In this document: positions 47,045 through 57,006 of the stretch, piece after piece
How positions within the stretch are numbered: the first letter of the stretch is position 1
How the letters are laid out: every line of letters starts with the position of its first letter
Source: an uncultured Muribaculaceae bacterium
GTDB taxonomy: Bacteria > Bacteroidota > Bacteroidia > Bacteroidales > Muribaculaceae
Length of the DNA stretch: 64,000 nucleotides
Assembly (NCBI GenBank): GCA_944321715.1
Contig: CALUMJ010000008.1
Coordinates: 30,532-94,531, forward strand
Direction of reading: 5' to 3'
Made by a program: the position numbers and the translations under genes
Notes under the pieces: generated by a model
The model's input: only the letters and a program-made list of their open reading frames with translations
Database searches by the model: none
What the model was told of the DNA's origin: nothing

Positions 47045-47485
47045 TTATTCGGCTACAACTTCAAATGGAATTTCTACCGAAACTTCCTTGTGCAACTTGA
47101 TAGTGGCAGTGTACTTGCCAACTTCCTTTACATTTTCCACGAAAATGAGCTTGCGGTCGATATTGTGACCGAGTTTTTCGAGAGCATCGGCAATTTGAAT
47201 GCTGTTGACCGAGCCAAAAATCGTGCCGGTTGCACTTGTCTTTGCACCGATAGTCAACGAAACGCCTTCCAACGAAGCTGCCAAAGCTTCGGCATCGGCC
47301 TTGAGCTTAGCAATCTTGTGAGCACGTTGCTTGAGGTTCTCGGCAAGCACTTTCAGTGCCGATTCCGATGCGATGATGGCTTTCTTTTGTGGTATAAGGT
47401 AGTTACGGCCATATCCGTCCTTCACCTCCACTACGTCATCCTTGTATCCAAGGTTGACAATATCTTCTTTCAATATAACTTTCAT
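47045..47485 (-). CDS. rplI: 50S ribosomal protein L9
   Basis: L9 binds 23S rRNA at the base of the L1 stalk. The N-terminal RNA-binding part [32 protein letters not shown] is unmistakable, followed by the long helix and a C-terminal domain with [12 protein letters not shown]. 146 residues. Last gene of rpsF-rpsR-rplI. Confidence 0.97.
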   Translation of the reverse strand: MKVILKEDIVNLGYKDDVVEVKDGYGRNYLIPQKKAIIASESALKVLAENLKQRAHKIAKLKADAEALAASLEGVSLTIGAKTSATGTIFGSVNSIQIADALEKLGHNIDRKLIFVENVKEVGKYTATIKLHKEVSVEIPFEVVAE

Positions 47486-47509
47486 AAATGTTGCCTTTCT
47501 AAAAGATAA

Positions 47510-47779
47510 TTATTTCATCAAGTCGGTTACGTATGGAAGGAGTGCGAGGTGACGTGCGCGTTTTACGGCGCGAGCAACTCGCCTTTGGAACTTGAGCGAA
47601 GTGCCAGTGATGCGACGAGGAAGGATTTTACCCTGCTCGTTGAGGAACTTCTTCAAGAACTCGGGGTCCTTGTAGTCGATATACTTGATACCGCTTCTTT
47701 TAAAACGGCAATATTTCTTTTTCTTCACGTCAACCGACAGCGGAGTGAGGTATCTGATTTCTGATTGAGTTTGTGCCAT
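47510..47779 (-). CDS. rpsR: 30S ribosomal protein S18
   Basis: S18 partners S6 on the 30S platform. The 89-residue product has [40 protein letters not shown] and a basic C terminus. I use ATG 47779, four bases after the rpsF stop; an upstream in-frame start at 47803 would add eight residues overlapping rpsF. Confidence 0.96.
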   Translation of the reverse strand: MAQTQSEIRYLTPLSVDVKKKKYCRFKRSGIKYIDYKDPEFLKKFLNEQGKILPRRITGTSLKFQRRVARAVKRARHLALLPYVTDLMK

Positions 47780-47783
47780 GATG

Positions 47784-48173
47784 TTAATCCTCCTTTGTTT
47801 CAACTTCCTTTACTTCAACTTCTTTGTTGCCTTCAGCTTGCTTTGCACCTTTCAGGCTTCTACGCTTGGCAGCATACTCGGCAGCATGCTTGTCCATGCG
47901 GAATATCAAGAACCTGATGACTTTCTCGTCACGACGGAATGCAATTTCGAGCTTCTTTACAACGTTCGGCTCTGCGTCGAACTCAATGAGAGTGTAGAAG
48001 CCAGTTGACTTGTGTTGGATAGGATAAGCGAGCTTGCGCAATCCCCAGTTTTCTTCATTCACGACAGTAGCATTATTCTCGGCGAGCACTGCCTTGAATT
48101 TTTCTACCGCTTCCTTCATCTGAGCATCAGACAAAACGGGAGTTAAAATGAAAACGGTTTCGTAATGATTCAT
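47784..48173 (-). CDS. rpsF: 30S ribosomal protein S6
   Basis: The start [21 protein letters not shown] and the segment [19 protein letters not shown] identify S6. It is 129 residues, with an acidic/lysine-rich tail ([12 protein letters not shown]) longer than in E. coli. First gene of rpsF-rpsR-rplI; no ssb or priB lies between the genes. Confidence 0.96.
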   Translation of the reverse strand: MNHYETVFILTPVLSDAQMKEAVEKFKAVLAENNATVVNEENWGLRKLAYPIQHKSTGFYTLIEFDAEPNVVKKLEIAFRRDEKVIRFLIFRMDKHAAEYAAKRRSLKGAKQAEGNKEVEVKEVETKED

Positions 48174-48216
48174 AAATTTTTTTTCTTTTGTTTATTATAA
48201 ATTGCTAAAAGCGGTG

Positions 48217-48224
48217 CAAAGTTA
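48217..48224 (-). promoter_or_regulatory. Promoter -7 box for rpsF-rpsR-rplI
   Basis: Minus-strand TAACTTTG, exact TAnnTTTG, 44 bases before the rpsF ATG. Confidence 0.6.
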
Positions 48225-48317
48225 GTCATTTTCCATCAATTACGCAACGATACAGTGCCATTGATGCAAAAAAACTATCGAAATTCGCCTTGACCGAGCC
48301 ACCGTTGCGAGGCTTTA

Positions 48318-49097
48318 TCATATTATTTCAATGGCCTCGGCATTTATCCATGCACGATTGTTCTCACCAGCACGCACGTCATACCATTTTTCGCTATTGC
48401 CCGACACCGAGTTAGTCACCGAATCGACCACAGCCACCTTGGCACCTTCACTCAGCATGAACGCCTCCTCCGACTTGTCCTTAGGTTGCCGCGGCGATGT
48501 GCTCAGCGTGGCCGACGGAACCACCACTATGGCCTGATTATGCGTTTCGACTTTAGCTTTCACATGGAAAGCGCATATATTTGCTATAATTGTCACTATG
48601 AGCATTATACCACCGCCAAAGAAACCGATTTTGCGCAATATAACCGCATCGACAAATATATACACGACCAATAACACGATAACCAACAAGAACGATGCGA
48701 CAGCAATGACTCCCCATGCAGAGGAGGTCAACGTGCTTACCATATTGTCGATTGAATCTTTCCAATACGTCGCACCAACATCGGTTGTAAGATTGGCTTT
48801 GGAACGTACATAATCAAGATTGTTACGTGCGTCGCTGTTGCTCGGGTCGAGCAGCAAAGCACGTTCGTAATACAGTATGGCTTCTCCCCTCTTGTCGAGC
48901 TTATAATAGGTATTGCCGATATTATAGAATAATTCGCTCGACGTGCCTTCCTGCTGCGCAGCCTGCAAGTACAGTTCAAGTGCTTTATTGAAGTCGTCTT
49001 TGTTGTAGGCCTCGGCGGCTTGTTCGGTCAACGACTGAGCAAACCCTGTAGCGGCAAACACGACCAACGCGCATAATATAAAGATATTCCTTTTCAT
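48318..49097 (-). CDS. batE: BatE: TPR and SH3-like aerotolerance protein
   Basis: A signal peptide (about 1-20) is followed by TPR repeats (residues about 24-95, EAYNKDDFNKALELY and LFYNIGNTYYKLDKRGEA), two membrane segments (about 130-155 and 160-180), and a C-terminal SH3-like domain (about 190-258). This is the BatE layout. Bat proteins contribute to aerotolerance or envelope stress in Bacteroides and Leptospira, with unclear biochemistry. I start at ATG 49097; a GTG one codon earlier is in frame. Last gene of the moxR-bat operon, four bases after batD. Confidence 0.9.
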   Translation of the reverse strand: MKRNIFILCALVVFAATGFAQSLTEQAAEAYNKDDFNKALELYLQAAQQEGTSSELFYNIGNTYYKLDKRGEAILYYERALLLDPSNSDARNNLDYVRSKANLTTDVGATYWKDSIDNMVSTLTSSAWGVIAVASFLLVIVLLVVYIFVDAVILRKIGFFGGGIMLIVTIIANICAFHVKAKVETHNQAIVVVPSATLSTSPRQPKDKSEEAFMLSEGAKVAVVDSVTNSVSGNSEKWYDVRAGENNRAWINAEAIEII

Positions 49098-49101
49098 CAC
49101 G

Positions 49102-50931
49102 TCATTTCTTTTTAATGGTTTCTAATTTATCCATCACATCGACAGCCTTGTTATAGGTTTCTTCAATGCCCGAATCGGCAAGTTCGGGGGCATATTGCGC
49201 AAATTCGCACTTGTCGAGCAATTCCATAAGCATTGCCACCGTGTCGTCGCCCACCTCATGCGAAACAAGCACACTCGCTATGTTCTCCTTGTTCAATTCC
49301 GACACAGGAATTCCAAGTTTATCGCTCAGGTAGCCCCAAATGGCGTTAAGTAACTCGGCATAGAACTTGCCCGAATCATTGGCTGCCATATAAGCCTTGG
49401 CCTGTTTAAGGCGTTTCTTTGCCAACTTGTTGGCATGCTTTGTGCGCATCAATGCTATATTCTGTCGTTCTTTGAGCGATTTCCTGTAATATACAAGAAT
49501 TGCTACAAGCGCCAACGTAGGCAATACATACCACAACCAATAAGTCCACCCAGCCACAAACGACACATGCTCTTTCTGCAAGCCCAAATCGCCAGTCTTG
49601 ATGTGCAATATGTCGGTGTTCTTTTGTTCAATATCGTTTACTACCGGTGCTTGCGAAGCCGTGCCGCTGCCCTTTGCCACCGAAAGGTCATATTTGGGCG
49701 TGTTCAAAGTGACATACTTTCCTGCCGACGGGTCGAAATAACAAAATTCAGTGGCCGGAATTTCATACTTGCCCACATATTGCGGGATAAACGTGTATTC
49801 AAATGTCATTGTGCCACTCACCGTGTTGCCCGCTGGCTTGGCATCGGCATTGTTCTGAGGGTCATACACATCAAATTGTGCGGGGAACTGTATTTTCGGA
49901 GCTTTCAGATATTTTATATTACCTTCGCCCTTAACCTTGTACAGCAAGGTAGATGCCTCAAACGTTTTCAACACAGGCGGCTTGATTTCTGTTTCGACCG
50001 TAAACTTACCTACGGCGCCATTGAACGATGCCGGACGCGGCGTTGGCAGTGCCTTGATTTTAATTTTTTGGGAATTGGACTTCACCGACAACTGCTGCTC
50101 AACGGGTTGCCGCATTGTTCCAAACATAGTCCGTATGGTTTCATATTGTACGACGGTAACATCATAGTTACCCGATGTAATTTCCAATTCGCCCGACTGC
50201 TGAGGGAACAAGATACATTTTTTCAACTCGGCCACCATATAATTCTGCCCGTTGATATGTTCCACGTTATTTAAAGACGCCTGTATGGGCAATTCTTCGA
50301 TTAGGAATCCATTGAACGACGGTTGCAACGTAGCCATGAATTGTGAAATCTGGTACTTGGTGTACAGCTTGATTGTACACACCACGGCTTCTTGCTCGTA
50401 TGCACTCGATTTCGACAAATTGATGCGTATGAACAAGTCGTTGGCGCTTACCTGCTTTCCAGCCCTCTGCGAGTCGTAGTTGTCGATTTGCACACCACTG
50501 CCGCTACCGCCGCCACTTCCTTGGTTGCCCGTTCGGTCGGGTGGCAAGATTTCGAGCGTGAAAGGGTCGGTCGAATATGTCTTCCCGTCAACTTGCACCT
50601 TGGCTGCACCCACGTTATATTTACCTGCCTTGTCGGCGCGGTAAGTGATGGCATATTCCTCCGACGAGCTGCTTGAACTCACGCCGTTAATCCATTGCGA
50701 ACTGTAGCTGTGCGAAACTGCAGGGCCAAACAGCTTGGTGGTTCCTTCCACCTTTGGCTCTTGGAATGAATTTCCCTTGCCGTTGCGCAAGACAAACGTT
50801 ATCGTGAATTTATTCCCCTCGATGACTTGACGCGGAGCATCGACAGTGAATGACACCTGCGCCAATGCGCAAAAACCACTCATCGCCAATGATGCTGCCA
50901 CTATAAGCAATTTGTTCAATATATTATTCAT
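49102..50931 (-). CDS. batD: BatD: large periplasmic aerotolerance protein
   Basis: A 609-residue protein with a signal peptide (to about residue 24), several beta-rich modules of the BatD family (VSFTVDAPRQVIEGNKF, FKPSFNGF-like region, YTFIPQYVGKYEIPA), one membrane segment near 467-487, and a cytoplasmic helical tail with a KKRLKQAKAYM segment. The family is thought to bind partners in the periplasm. I use ATG 50931; TTG 50937 is in frame but weak. Between batC and batE. Confidence 0.9.
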   Translation of the reverse strand: MNNILNKLLIVAASLAMSGFCALAQVSFTVDAPRQVIEGNKFTITFVLRNGKGNSFQEPKVEGTTKLFGPAVSHSYSSQWINGVSSSSSSEEYAITYRADKAGKYNVGAAKVQVDGKTYSTDPFTLEILPPDRTGNQGSGGGSGSGVQIDNYDSQRAGKQVSANDLFIRINLSKSSAYEQEAVVCTIKLYTKYQISQFMATLQPSFNGFLIEELPIQASLNNVEHINGQNYMVAELKKCILFPQQSGELEITSGNYDVTVVQYETIRTMFGTMRQPVEQQLSVKSNSQKIKIKALPTPRPASFNGAVGKFTVETEIKPPVLKTFEASTLLYKVKGEGNIKYLKAPKIQFPAQFDVYDPQNNADAKPAGNTVSGTMTFEYTFIPQYVGKYEIPATEFCYFDPSAGKYVTLNTPKYDLSVAKGSGTASQAPVVNDIEQKNTDILHIKTGDLGLQKEHVSFVAGWTYWLWYVLPTLALVAILVYYRKSLKERQNIALMRTKHANKLAKKRLKQAKAYMAANDSGKFYAELLNAIWGYLSDKLGIPVSELNKENIASVLVSHEVGDDTVAMLMELLDKCEFAQYAPELADSGIEETYNKAVDVMDKLETIKKK

Positions 50932-50982
50932 AATCAAAACATTCCCATATTATTATATTTCACCAGCTTCTCAAGATGCATA

Positions 50983-51804
50983 TCACCAGTTCTTGTCGGT
51001 TCTCGCCCCTGCCTTGCGCTCCTCCTCGGCTTTCTGGGCATTGACACGCTGTTGCGTGTTCTGCTCGGCATCTTGCATAGCATCCAATATCTGGTCGATA
51101 TTCTCTTGGCTCATATTTTGCTGTTGCGGTTGCTGCTGAGGCTGCTGCTGAGGCTGCTGTTGTTGCTGCTGAGGCTGTTGCTGCTGGTCTTGATTGTTAT
51201 TTTCCTGCTGCTGTTGCTCTTGTTGCTGCTGTTGCTGCTGTTGCTGCTGGTCTTGGTTTTGCTTATTGTCTTGGTTTTGTTGCTGTTGTTGCTCCTGCTC
51301 CTGTTTTTTCTTTTGTGCAAGTCTAAGGTTCTCCCTTGCTTCATCGTCATTAGGGTTGCGGCGCAGGCAGTTTTTATACAGTTCTATACTTTTGTCATAT
51401 TGGGCTTGGTCGAAAGCCACATTTCCAAGGTTATAATAAGCCCGCGACGCAAGCTGCGGGTCGCTTGTCGTCTTTGTGAGGTTCGACAATAATTCGGTAG
51501 CTTGCCGCGTAGGATTATTCTTATCTGTAGAGCTGTTGGCATTCGATTGCTTAAGCAACGACAATGCCAAGTTGTAAGTTGCAATTTCCGACCCCGGATT
51601 AGCCTCCAACGCTTTTTTGTATTCAACTTCGGCCTCGGAGTAGCGACCTTTGTCGTATAGTTCGTTGCCGCTGCGAATGAAATTACGCTCTTTCCTGTTG
51701 CTGCCATCGTCACCAGCATAAACCATCGACGGAAGCGACAGAGCGATAGCCACCATGGCCAACAACGGCAAGAATCTGCTTTTTATATAATAATTGATTG
51801 CCAT
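50983..51804 (-). CDS. batC: BatC: TPR protein with long glutamine-rich tract
   Basis: A signal peptide (to about residue 30, SMVYAGDD) precedes TPR repeats (about 40-155). From about residue 165 to 230 the chain is almost entirely Gln, with Asn, Pro, Glu and Asp, encoded by mixed CAG and CAA codons, then a short helical C terminus (ENIDQILDAMQDAEQNTQQRV) typical of BatC. Low-complexity Q-rich linkers occur in this family, but this one is long. Between batB and batD, with a four-base gap to batB. Confidence 0.9.
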   Translation of the reverse strand: MAINYYIKSRFLPLLAMVAIALSLPSMVYAGDDGSNRKERNFIRSGNELYDKGRYSEAEVEYKKALEANPGSEIATYNLALSLLKQSNANSSTDKNNPTRQATELLSNLTKTTSDPQLASRAYYNLGNVAFDQAQYDKSIELYKNCLRRNPNDDEARENLRLAQKKKQEQEQQQQQNQDNKQNQDQQQQQQQQQQEQQQQENNNQDQQQQPQQQQQQPQQQPQQQPQQQNMSQENIDQILDAMQDAEQNTQQRVNAQKAEEERKAGARTDKNW

Positions 51805-51808
51805 AATG

Positions 51809-52846
51809 CTACTTGTTTTCTTTAGTAAAGAAATTAATTTTCCTCAACCATGAATTTTTACGTTCAAGCACAAACAAGTCGCCAACAAGGAACACCAGAG
51901 CCAACCATGCAAAAATGGGAAATTGCTCGCTGTTTTGAGAATACACCACTTTTTGCAAGTCGGATTTAGCCAACTTGTCAAGTTCTTTCGACACCCGGCT
52001 TACTGCATCGCCGGCAGTGCCGTTCACATACACTCCGCCGCCTGCCTTGGCTATCTGTTGCGCCGTTTCTTCGTTTAGATAGGTAGTCACCACGTTCCCT
52101 TGCATGTCTTTCATCCAAGTTCCATTTCCTGCCGGTATAGGCGACCCTTTGGTAGAACCCACACCCACCACATTGACTTGTATGCCACTGTCGGCCGCGT
52201 TTTTTGCTGCCGCCACAGCATCGTCCTCAAAGTTTTCGCCGTCGGTAATGATTATAATGGCCTTCTGCGAGTTTTCATTACCCGAGAAGCTGTTCATGGC
52301 AAGTTTGATTGCCGAACCGATGGCCGTGCCTTGAGCCGACACCATATCGGTGCTGATGCTATTGATAAACATCTTTGCCGACGTGAAATCGGCAGTTATT
52401 GGAAGCTGCGTGTAGGCATTTCCTGCAAAAACTATCAGCCCCACCTTGTCTTCGCCGAATGTGTCGATTAGCCGCCCAAGAAGCAACTTGGCACGTTGCA
52501 AGCGGCTCACGCTCTTGGGGTCGTCGTTCGACGAAGCATTCATCGAGTTGGAAACATCAAGTGCCACCATCACCTCGATACCGCGCACCTGCACGGTCTT
52601 CTCGACAGCCCCTGCGCGCGGACGCGCGAGTACGATGACAATCAGTACCACCGCAATAAGCTGCAACACCAACTTAATGCCAGGCTTATACTTCGACACA
52701 TCGGGCATCAACGCCGACAATACATCTATGCGCCCGAAACGCTTCAGGTTTCGCACCCGTGAGCTGCGGGCGAATATATATAACGCCACTATCACTGGCA
52801 CCAATAGCAGCAGGTAGAAAAACTCAGGATATGCAAAACTTAACAT
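51809..52846 (-). CDS. batB: BatB: von Willebrand factor A membrane protein
   Basis: Two N-terminal membrane segments (about 8-26 and 57-76) and one near the C terminus (about 312-330) flank a periplasmic or cytoplasmic VWA domain. The MIDAS metal site is intact: DVSNS with Asp97, Ser99 and Ser101, a Thr in AQGTAIG and Asp in IIITDGENFED. 345 residues. Follows batA by 26 bases; BatA and BatB are close paralogues that interact in other species. Confidence 0.93.
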   Translation of the reverse strand: MLSFAYPEFFYLLLLVPVIVALYIFARSSRVRNLKRFGRIDVLSALMPDVSKYKPGIKLVLQLIAVVLIVIVLARPRAGAVEKTVQVRGIEVMVALDVSNSMNASSNDDPKSVSRLQRAKLLLGRLIDTFGEDKVGLIVFAGNAYTQLPITADFTSAKMFINSISTDMVSAQGTAIGSAIKLAMNSFSGNENSQKAIIIITDGENFEDDAVAAAKNAADSGIQVNVVGVGSTKGSPIPAGNGTWMKDMQGNVVTTYLNEETAQQIAKAGGGVYVNGTAGDAVSRVSKELDKLAKSDLQKVVYSQNSEQFPIFAWLALVFLVGDLFVLERKNSWLRKINFFTKENK

Positions 52847-52872
52847 ACGTTCTCTCTCTTTCTTTTACACAG

Positions 52873-53865
52873 TTATGGAATATTGCGCAGCATAGTATAA
52901 CGGACAACCAAGTCGAGCAACACAAGAGCCAGCAAGGCTATGGCCCACGGGAGGTAATCATCTTCGGCATTGCTGAAGTTCATCACGTCCATGCGCGTTT
53001 TCTCAAGTTTGTCTATCTCGGCAAAAACATCTTGCAGCACCCGCTTGTTTGTCGCCCTGAAATACTTGCCTCCTGTCACATTGGCAATTTGTCGCAATGT
53101 GGTTTCGTCGATGACGACCGGGAGCACCTGATATTCTATTTTCCCATAATAATTCACGCCGACAGGATATTTCGCCGACCCATTGCTGCCGACACCTATC
53201 GTGTAGATTTTGATGCCATATTCCTTGGCTATCTCAGCTGCCGTGAGCGGAGCCACGACGCCGGTATTGTTTGACCCGTCAGTAAGCAATATAATGCTTT
53301 TCGACTTAGCTTTGCCGTTTTTAATGCGGTTAATCGATGTCGCTATGCCGTCACCAATGGCAGTTCCGTCTTGCAGGGTGCCAATCTTGATGTCTTGAAT
53401 ATAATTCATCAACACAGCCTTGTCGAGCGTCAACGGCACTTGCGTGAAACTTTCGCCAGCGAAAATCACCACGCCGATATTATCGGTTTCACGTCCTGCG
53501 ACAAATTTCAATGCCACTTCTTTGGCTGCATTAAAGCGGTCGGGTTCAAAGTCCTTGGCGAGCATACTCGTCGATACGTCCACTGCAAGCACGATGTCGG
53601 TACCCTCAGTTTCGGTCGTTGACCAACTGTCATACGTCTGCGGACGGCAGATGATTATGATTAAGCAACCTATTGCAGCCAATTTCACAGCAAACATGAA
53701 GTGCTTCAAATACAACTTCCATGAATTTCCCATCTTGGCAAAGGGCATGGTTGACGAAACCTGCAGCGTGGGGTTGTTATTCTTGTGCCTCATTATGTAC
53801 CACACAATCAGCGGCACATACAACAAGAACAGCCACAAGAAATGCGGATTGGCAAACCTAATCAT
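52873..53865 (-). CDS. batA: BatA: von Willebrand factor A membrane protein
   Basis: Same layout as BatB: N-terminal membrane segments (about 8-25 and 55-75), VWA domain with MIDAS DVSTS (Asp96, Ser98, Ser100), QDGTAIGDG and LLTDGSNNTG, and a C-terminal hydrophobic end (YLPWAIALLALVLLDLVV). 330 residues. The start overlaps the end of the upstream gene by four bases, so translation is probably coupled. Confidence 0.93.
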   Translation of the reverse strand: MIRFANPHFLWLFLLYVPLIVWYIMRHKNNNPTLQVSSTMPFAKMGNSWKLYLKHFMFAVKLAAIGCLIIIICRPQTYDSWSTTETEGTDIVLAVDVSTSMLAKDFEPDRFNAAKEVALKFVAGRETDNIGVVIFAGESFTQVPLTLDKAVLMNYIQDIKIGTLQDGTAIGDGIATSINRIKNGKAKSKSIILLTDGSNNTGVVAPLTAAEIAKEYGIKIYTIGVGSNGSAKYPVGVNYYGKIEYQVLPVVIDETTLRQIANVTGGKYFRATNKRVLQDVFAEIDKLEKTRMDVMNFSNAEDDYLPWAIALLALVLLDLVVRYTMLRNIP

Positions 53866-54875
53866 TGCTCAACTCCTCCTTTCTTCGCATCGCTGTCGGG
53901 CTGCTGTCCTTTGCTCTCATCGGGATTTGCTGCCTCCTCGGCCACAGGCGCTGGTTTAGTTTCTTCAACAAAGTTGATGGCACGCTGCAACGAGGCTTCG
54001 TTGTCGCTTGCCAACGGTTTTACCTTGGCAAATTTCACGAAGTCGGCAATCTCAAGGATTTGTCCTAATTGCTCATTCACAGCCTTGGTTTCCTTGTTCC
54101 TGCGCAACGTAGATATAATTTGCGACGAAGTCATCTCCATGGCGTTAATGCCGAAGCGGCGGTCGATATAGTTGCGCAATATGTCGGTAAGCTCGGTGTA
54201 GTAGGTCTTCTCTTGCCCCGATTGCCACAATTGGCGGTTTTTCAATTCATCAAGACGAGCCATTGCCTCATCGTATGGCGGAACCAACGTCACCTGCGGC
54301 GACACGATGCCAGTTCGCTTACCCATTTGATAGTACACGACTGCACCTATTGCCAATATCACGATTATAATAACATATATCCACCAATAATCGACTATAA
54401 AATCGGGTAGATAATCAAATAAGTGAAAAGGGACACTTTCCACCGATTTATAGCCATGAATGTTCGACAATGTATCCACATTTGCCGGCATGACTTTCAA
54501 GGTGAGCTGCCCCGACGACTTAAACGTATCATTCCCGACAACATATTGCACCGGAGGCAATACATACAGGCCAGAGTCAAACGACTGCAATATCCAATCG
54601 CGCTTAATCTGTATCCTATTGTTTTCTATCTCTACGGTGTCGCCATCGGTTCGTCCGGCCACCTCTACGAAACGTGTCAGCGTGTCGGAACGCTCGCCAA
54701 GAAAACTACCTTCCACGCCGGCATCCTGCAATACTTCGATGTGCAATGCAGTCTGTTTTCCCATAAGCAACACGGCAGAATCCAGCTTGGCACTCACGGT
54801 GACATCACCATACGCCGCTATCGAAACAGCCAGCGCCACTATTGGCAAAAATAATGTTTTCAATAGATTGTCCAT
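53862..54875 (-). CDS. Bat-operon membrane protein between DUF58 and batA
   Basis: A signal peptide (about 1-23), a beta-rich extracytoplasmic part (about 24-160), one membrane helix WWIYVIIIVILAIGAVVYY (about 166-184) and a cytoplasmic helical part with TYYTELTDILRNYIDRRFGI, then an acidic, low-complexity tail. It corresponds to the unnamed gene that usually sits between the DUF58 gene and batA in Bacteroidetes; I do not know its function. The YYTELTDILRxY segment recurs in BatD (FYAELLNAIWGYL), so the cytoplasmic parts may be related. Confidence 0.82.
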   Translation of the reverse strand: MDNLLKTLFLPIVALAVSIAAYGDVTVSAKLDSAVLLMGKQTALHIEVLQDAGVEGSFLGERSDTLTRFVEVAGRTDGDTVEIENNRIQIKRDWILQSFDSGLYVLPPVQYVVGNDTFKSSGQLTLKVMPANVDTLSNIHGYKSVESVPFHLFDYLPDFIVDYWWIYVIIIVILAIGAVVYYQMGKRTGIVSPQVTLVPPYDEAMARLDELKNRQLWQSGQEKTYYTELTDILRNYIDRRFGINAMEMTSSQIISTLRRNKETKAVNEQLGQILEIADFVKFAKVKPLASDNEASLQRAINFVEETKPAPVAEEAANPDESKGQQPDSDAKKGGVEQ

Positions 54876-54898
54876 TCTAAATCAATAGTTTCATTTTT

Positions 54899-55774
54899 TC
54901 ACCTCACAGCCCGTTTCTTGAACAGCCCCATCAACGCCTTGACATAATCCTCGTCGGTGGCCACCGACACGACATCCACTGCACAGCGGCGCATGGTTTC
55001 ATTCATGAACAACTGCCGTTCATACCACCACTTGTTGTATATCTTGCGCACCTTCGACGAGCTGGTATTTATCCACTGTTCGCTTCCGGTTTCGGCATCA
55101 ACCACTTTTATAAGCCCTACGTTCGGCAATTGCGTTTCACGCTTGTCATAAACTTGTATGCTTGTCACGTCGTGCTTGTGGTTGGCTATCGACAATGCCT
55201 TGTAGTAATCGGCACCGTCTATGAAATCCGATATTAGGAATGTGGCGCAGTGCTTCTTTATAACGCTTGTGAGATATTCGAGAGCTTTGTTGATGTTGGT
55301 TCCCCGGCTCGTCGGAGTGAAATCGAGCAACTCGCGGATGACAAGCAAAATGTGCTTCTTGCCTTTTTTCGGTGGGATAAACTTCTCTATCTTATCGGAA
55401 AAGAATATTATGCCCACCTTGTCGTTGTTTTGTATAGCCGAAAATGCCAACGTGGCAGCAATCTCGGCTATCATCTCCTTCTTCTCCTCGCCAACGGCAC
55501 CAAAGTTGCGGCTACCCGACACGTCGATTAACAGCATTAACGTCAACTCGCGTTCCTCTTCATATACTTTAATGTGAGGGCGGTTTTGCCTTGCTGTGAC
55601 ATTCCAGTCGATGTCGCGTATATCATCGCCATACTGGTACTCGCGGACTTCCGAAAACGTCATGCCACGCCCCTTGAATGCCGTGTGATATTCGCCCGCG
55701 AATATGTTTTGCGACAATCCTCGGGTTTTTATCTCTATTTTTCGGACTTTTTTAAGTAACTCCAACGAATCCAT
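54899..55774 (-). CDS. DUF58 protein of the MoxR/Bat operon
   Basis: A cytoplasmic 291-residue protein with the DUF58 hallmark GEYHTAFKGRGMTFSEVREY and DDIRDIDWNVTAR, embedded in a degenerate VWA fold whose MIDAS-like site reads DVSGS. DUF58 proteins almost always accompany MoxR AAA+ ATPases and may be their clients or adaptors. I start at ATG 55774 (MDSLELLKKVRKIEIKTRG), where the family begins; the frame is open to 55819. The gap to moxR is 168 bases without a recognisable gene. Confidence 0.92.
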   Translation of the reverse strand: MDSLELLKKVRKIEIKTRGLSQNIFAGEYHTAFKGRGMTFSEVREYQYGDDIRDIDWNVTARQNRPHIKVYEEERELTLMLLIDVSGSRNFGAVGEEKKEMIAEIAATLAFSAIQNNDKVGIIFFSDKIEKFIPPKKGKKHILLVIRELLDFTPTSRGTNINKALEYLTSVIKKHCATFLISDFIDGADYYKALSIANHKHDVTSIQVYDKRETQLPNVGLIKVVDAETGSEQWINTSSSKVRKIYNKWWYERQLFMNETMRRCAVDVVSVATDEDYVKALMGLFKKRAVR

Positions 55775-55942
55775 TTGCTTATTCCCTAACTTTGTGTGTG
55801 TATCACGAAACTGCCGCAAGTTGTACCCGTCGTCGGGGCAAAGCCGCTGCCAGTTTCATTGTAAATGTGTCGAAAAAATCGGGGGTCGCCACTCGCCATC
55901 GGCAAAAAGGCATGGCAACCACATCGGTCTGGCGGCTCACCA

Positions 55943-56938
55943 TTAAGGCACTGCCACCTTGTCGAGAATGCCGCTAATGACTTCGTCGGCGGCAATATTG
56001 TTGGCCTCGGCCTCATATGACAGCCCTATACGATGGCGCATGACATCGTGACACACAGCCCTCACGTCCTCGGGTATTACGTAGCCACGGCCTTTGAGGA
56101 AAGCATAAGCACGTGAAGCTATTGCCAAGCTGATTGAAGCACGCGGCGACGCTCCAAATGAGATTATGCCCGAAAGTTCGTTCAAGCCGTAATCCTTGGG
56201 GAAACGCGATGCGAACACTATATCGACGATATACCGTTCGATTTTCTCATCAATATAGATTTTTTCAACCACTTTGCGCGTTTCGATTATGTCACGTGTG
56301 GAAATGACTGGCTGAACCGACTTCTTTTCCGATTTGATGTTTTGACGGATAATCAGTTTTTCTTCCTCCTTGTTGGGATAACCGATTATGACCTTCATCA
56401 AGAAACGGTCAACTTGCGCCTCGGGCAATGGATAAGTACCTTCCTGCTCGATGGGGTTTTGCGTAGCAAGCACCAAGAATGGCTCATCGAGCTTGAATGT
56501 CGTTTCGCCTATCGTCACCTGCCTTTCCTGCATGGCTTCGAGCAATGCGCTCTGCACCTTGGCCGGGGCGCGGTTGATTTCGTCGGCCAACACGAAATTG
56601 GCAAACACAGGGCCCTGCTTCACTTCAAATTTTTCTTGTTTGGCGCTGTAAACCATCGTACCCACCACATCGGCAGGGAGCAAGTCGGGAGTGAACTGGA
56701 TGCGGCTATATTTTGCATCGACAAGTGACGCAAGCGTCTTTATTGCAAGCGTTTTTGCCAAGCCCGGCACACCCTCAAGCAATATATGCCCGTTGGCAAG
56801 CAGCGAAATGAGCAGCGAGTTAATCAAGTGCTTCTGCCCAACAATCGTTTGGTCCATTCCTTGGGTTATCATACCCACAATGCCACTTTTGCTTGCAATC
56901 AAGTCGTTAAGTTCTCGGATATTTACAGATTCATCCAT
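55943..56938 (-). CDS. moxR: MoxR-family AAA+ ATPase
   Basis: MoxR ATPases are chaperone-like factors acting with VWA proteins. Present: Walker A GVPGLAKT, FTPDLLPADVVGT, Walker B FVLADEINRAPAKVQSALLE, the sensor region LATQNPIEQEGTYPLPEAQ with RFLM arginine, and a C-terminal lid. 331 residues, normal. First gene of the eight-gene operon through batE, with a consensus promoter 60 bases upstream. Confidence 0.95.
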   Translation of the reverse strand: MDESVNIRELNDLIASKSGIVGMITQGMDQTIVGQKHLINSLLISLLANGHILLEGVPGLAKTLAIKTLASLVDAKYSRIQFTPDLLPADVVGTMVYSAKQEKFEVKQGPVFANFVLADEINRAPAKVQSALLEAMQERQVTIGETTFKLDEPFLVLATQNPIEQEGTYPLPEAQVDRFLMKVIIGYPNKEEEKLIIRQNIKSEKKSVQPVISTRDIIETRKVVEKIYIDEKIERYIVDIVFASRFPKDYGLNELSGIISFGASPRASISLAIASRAYAFLKGRGYVIPEDVRAVCHDVMRHRIGLSYEAEANNIAADEVISGILDKVAVP

Positions 56939-56998
56939 ACTGGTCTATATGTTTTTTTATTGTATTATTCTATTAAATGACCGTTTTATTCTCTCGTG

Positions 56999-57006
56999 CA
57001 AAATTA
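56999..57006 (-). promoter_or_regulatory. Promoter -7 box for moxR-bat operon
   Basis: Minus-strand TAATTTTG, exact TAnnTTTG, 60 bases before the moxR ATG. Confidence 0.55.

Noticed and set aside
51052-51492. Leucine-repeat frame on the plus strand
   Set aside because: It is the complement of the CAG/CAA glutamine tract of batC.
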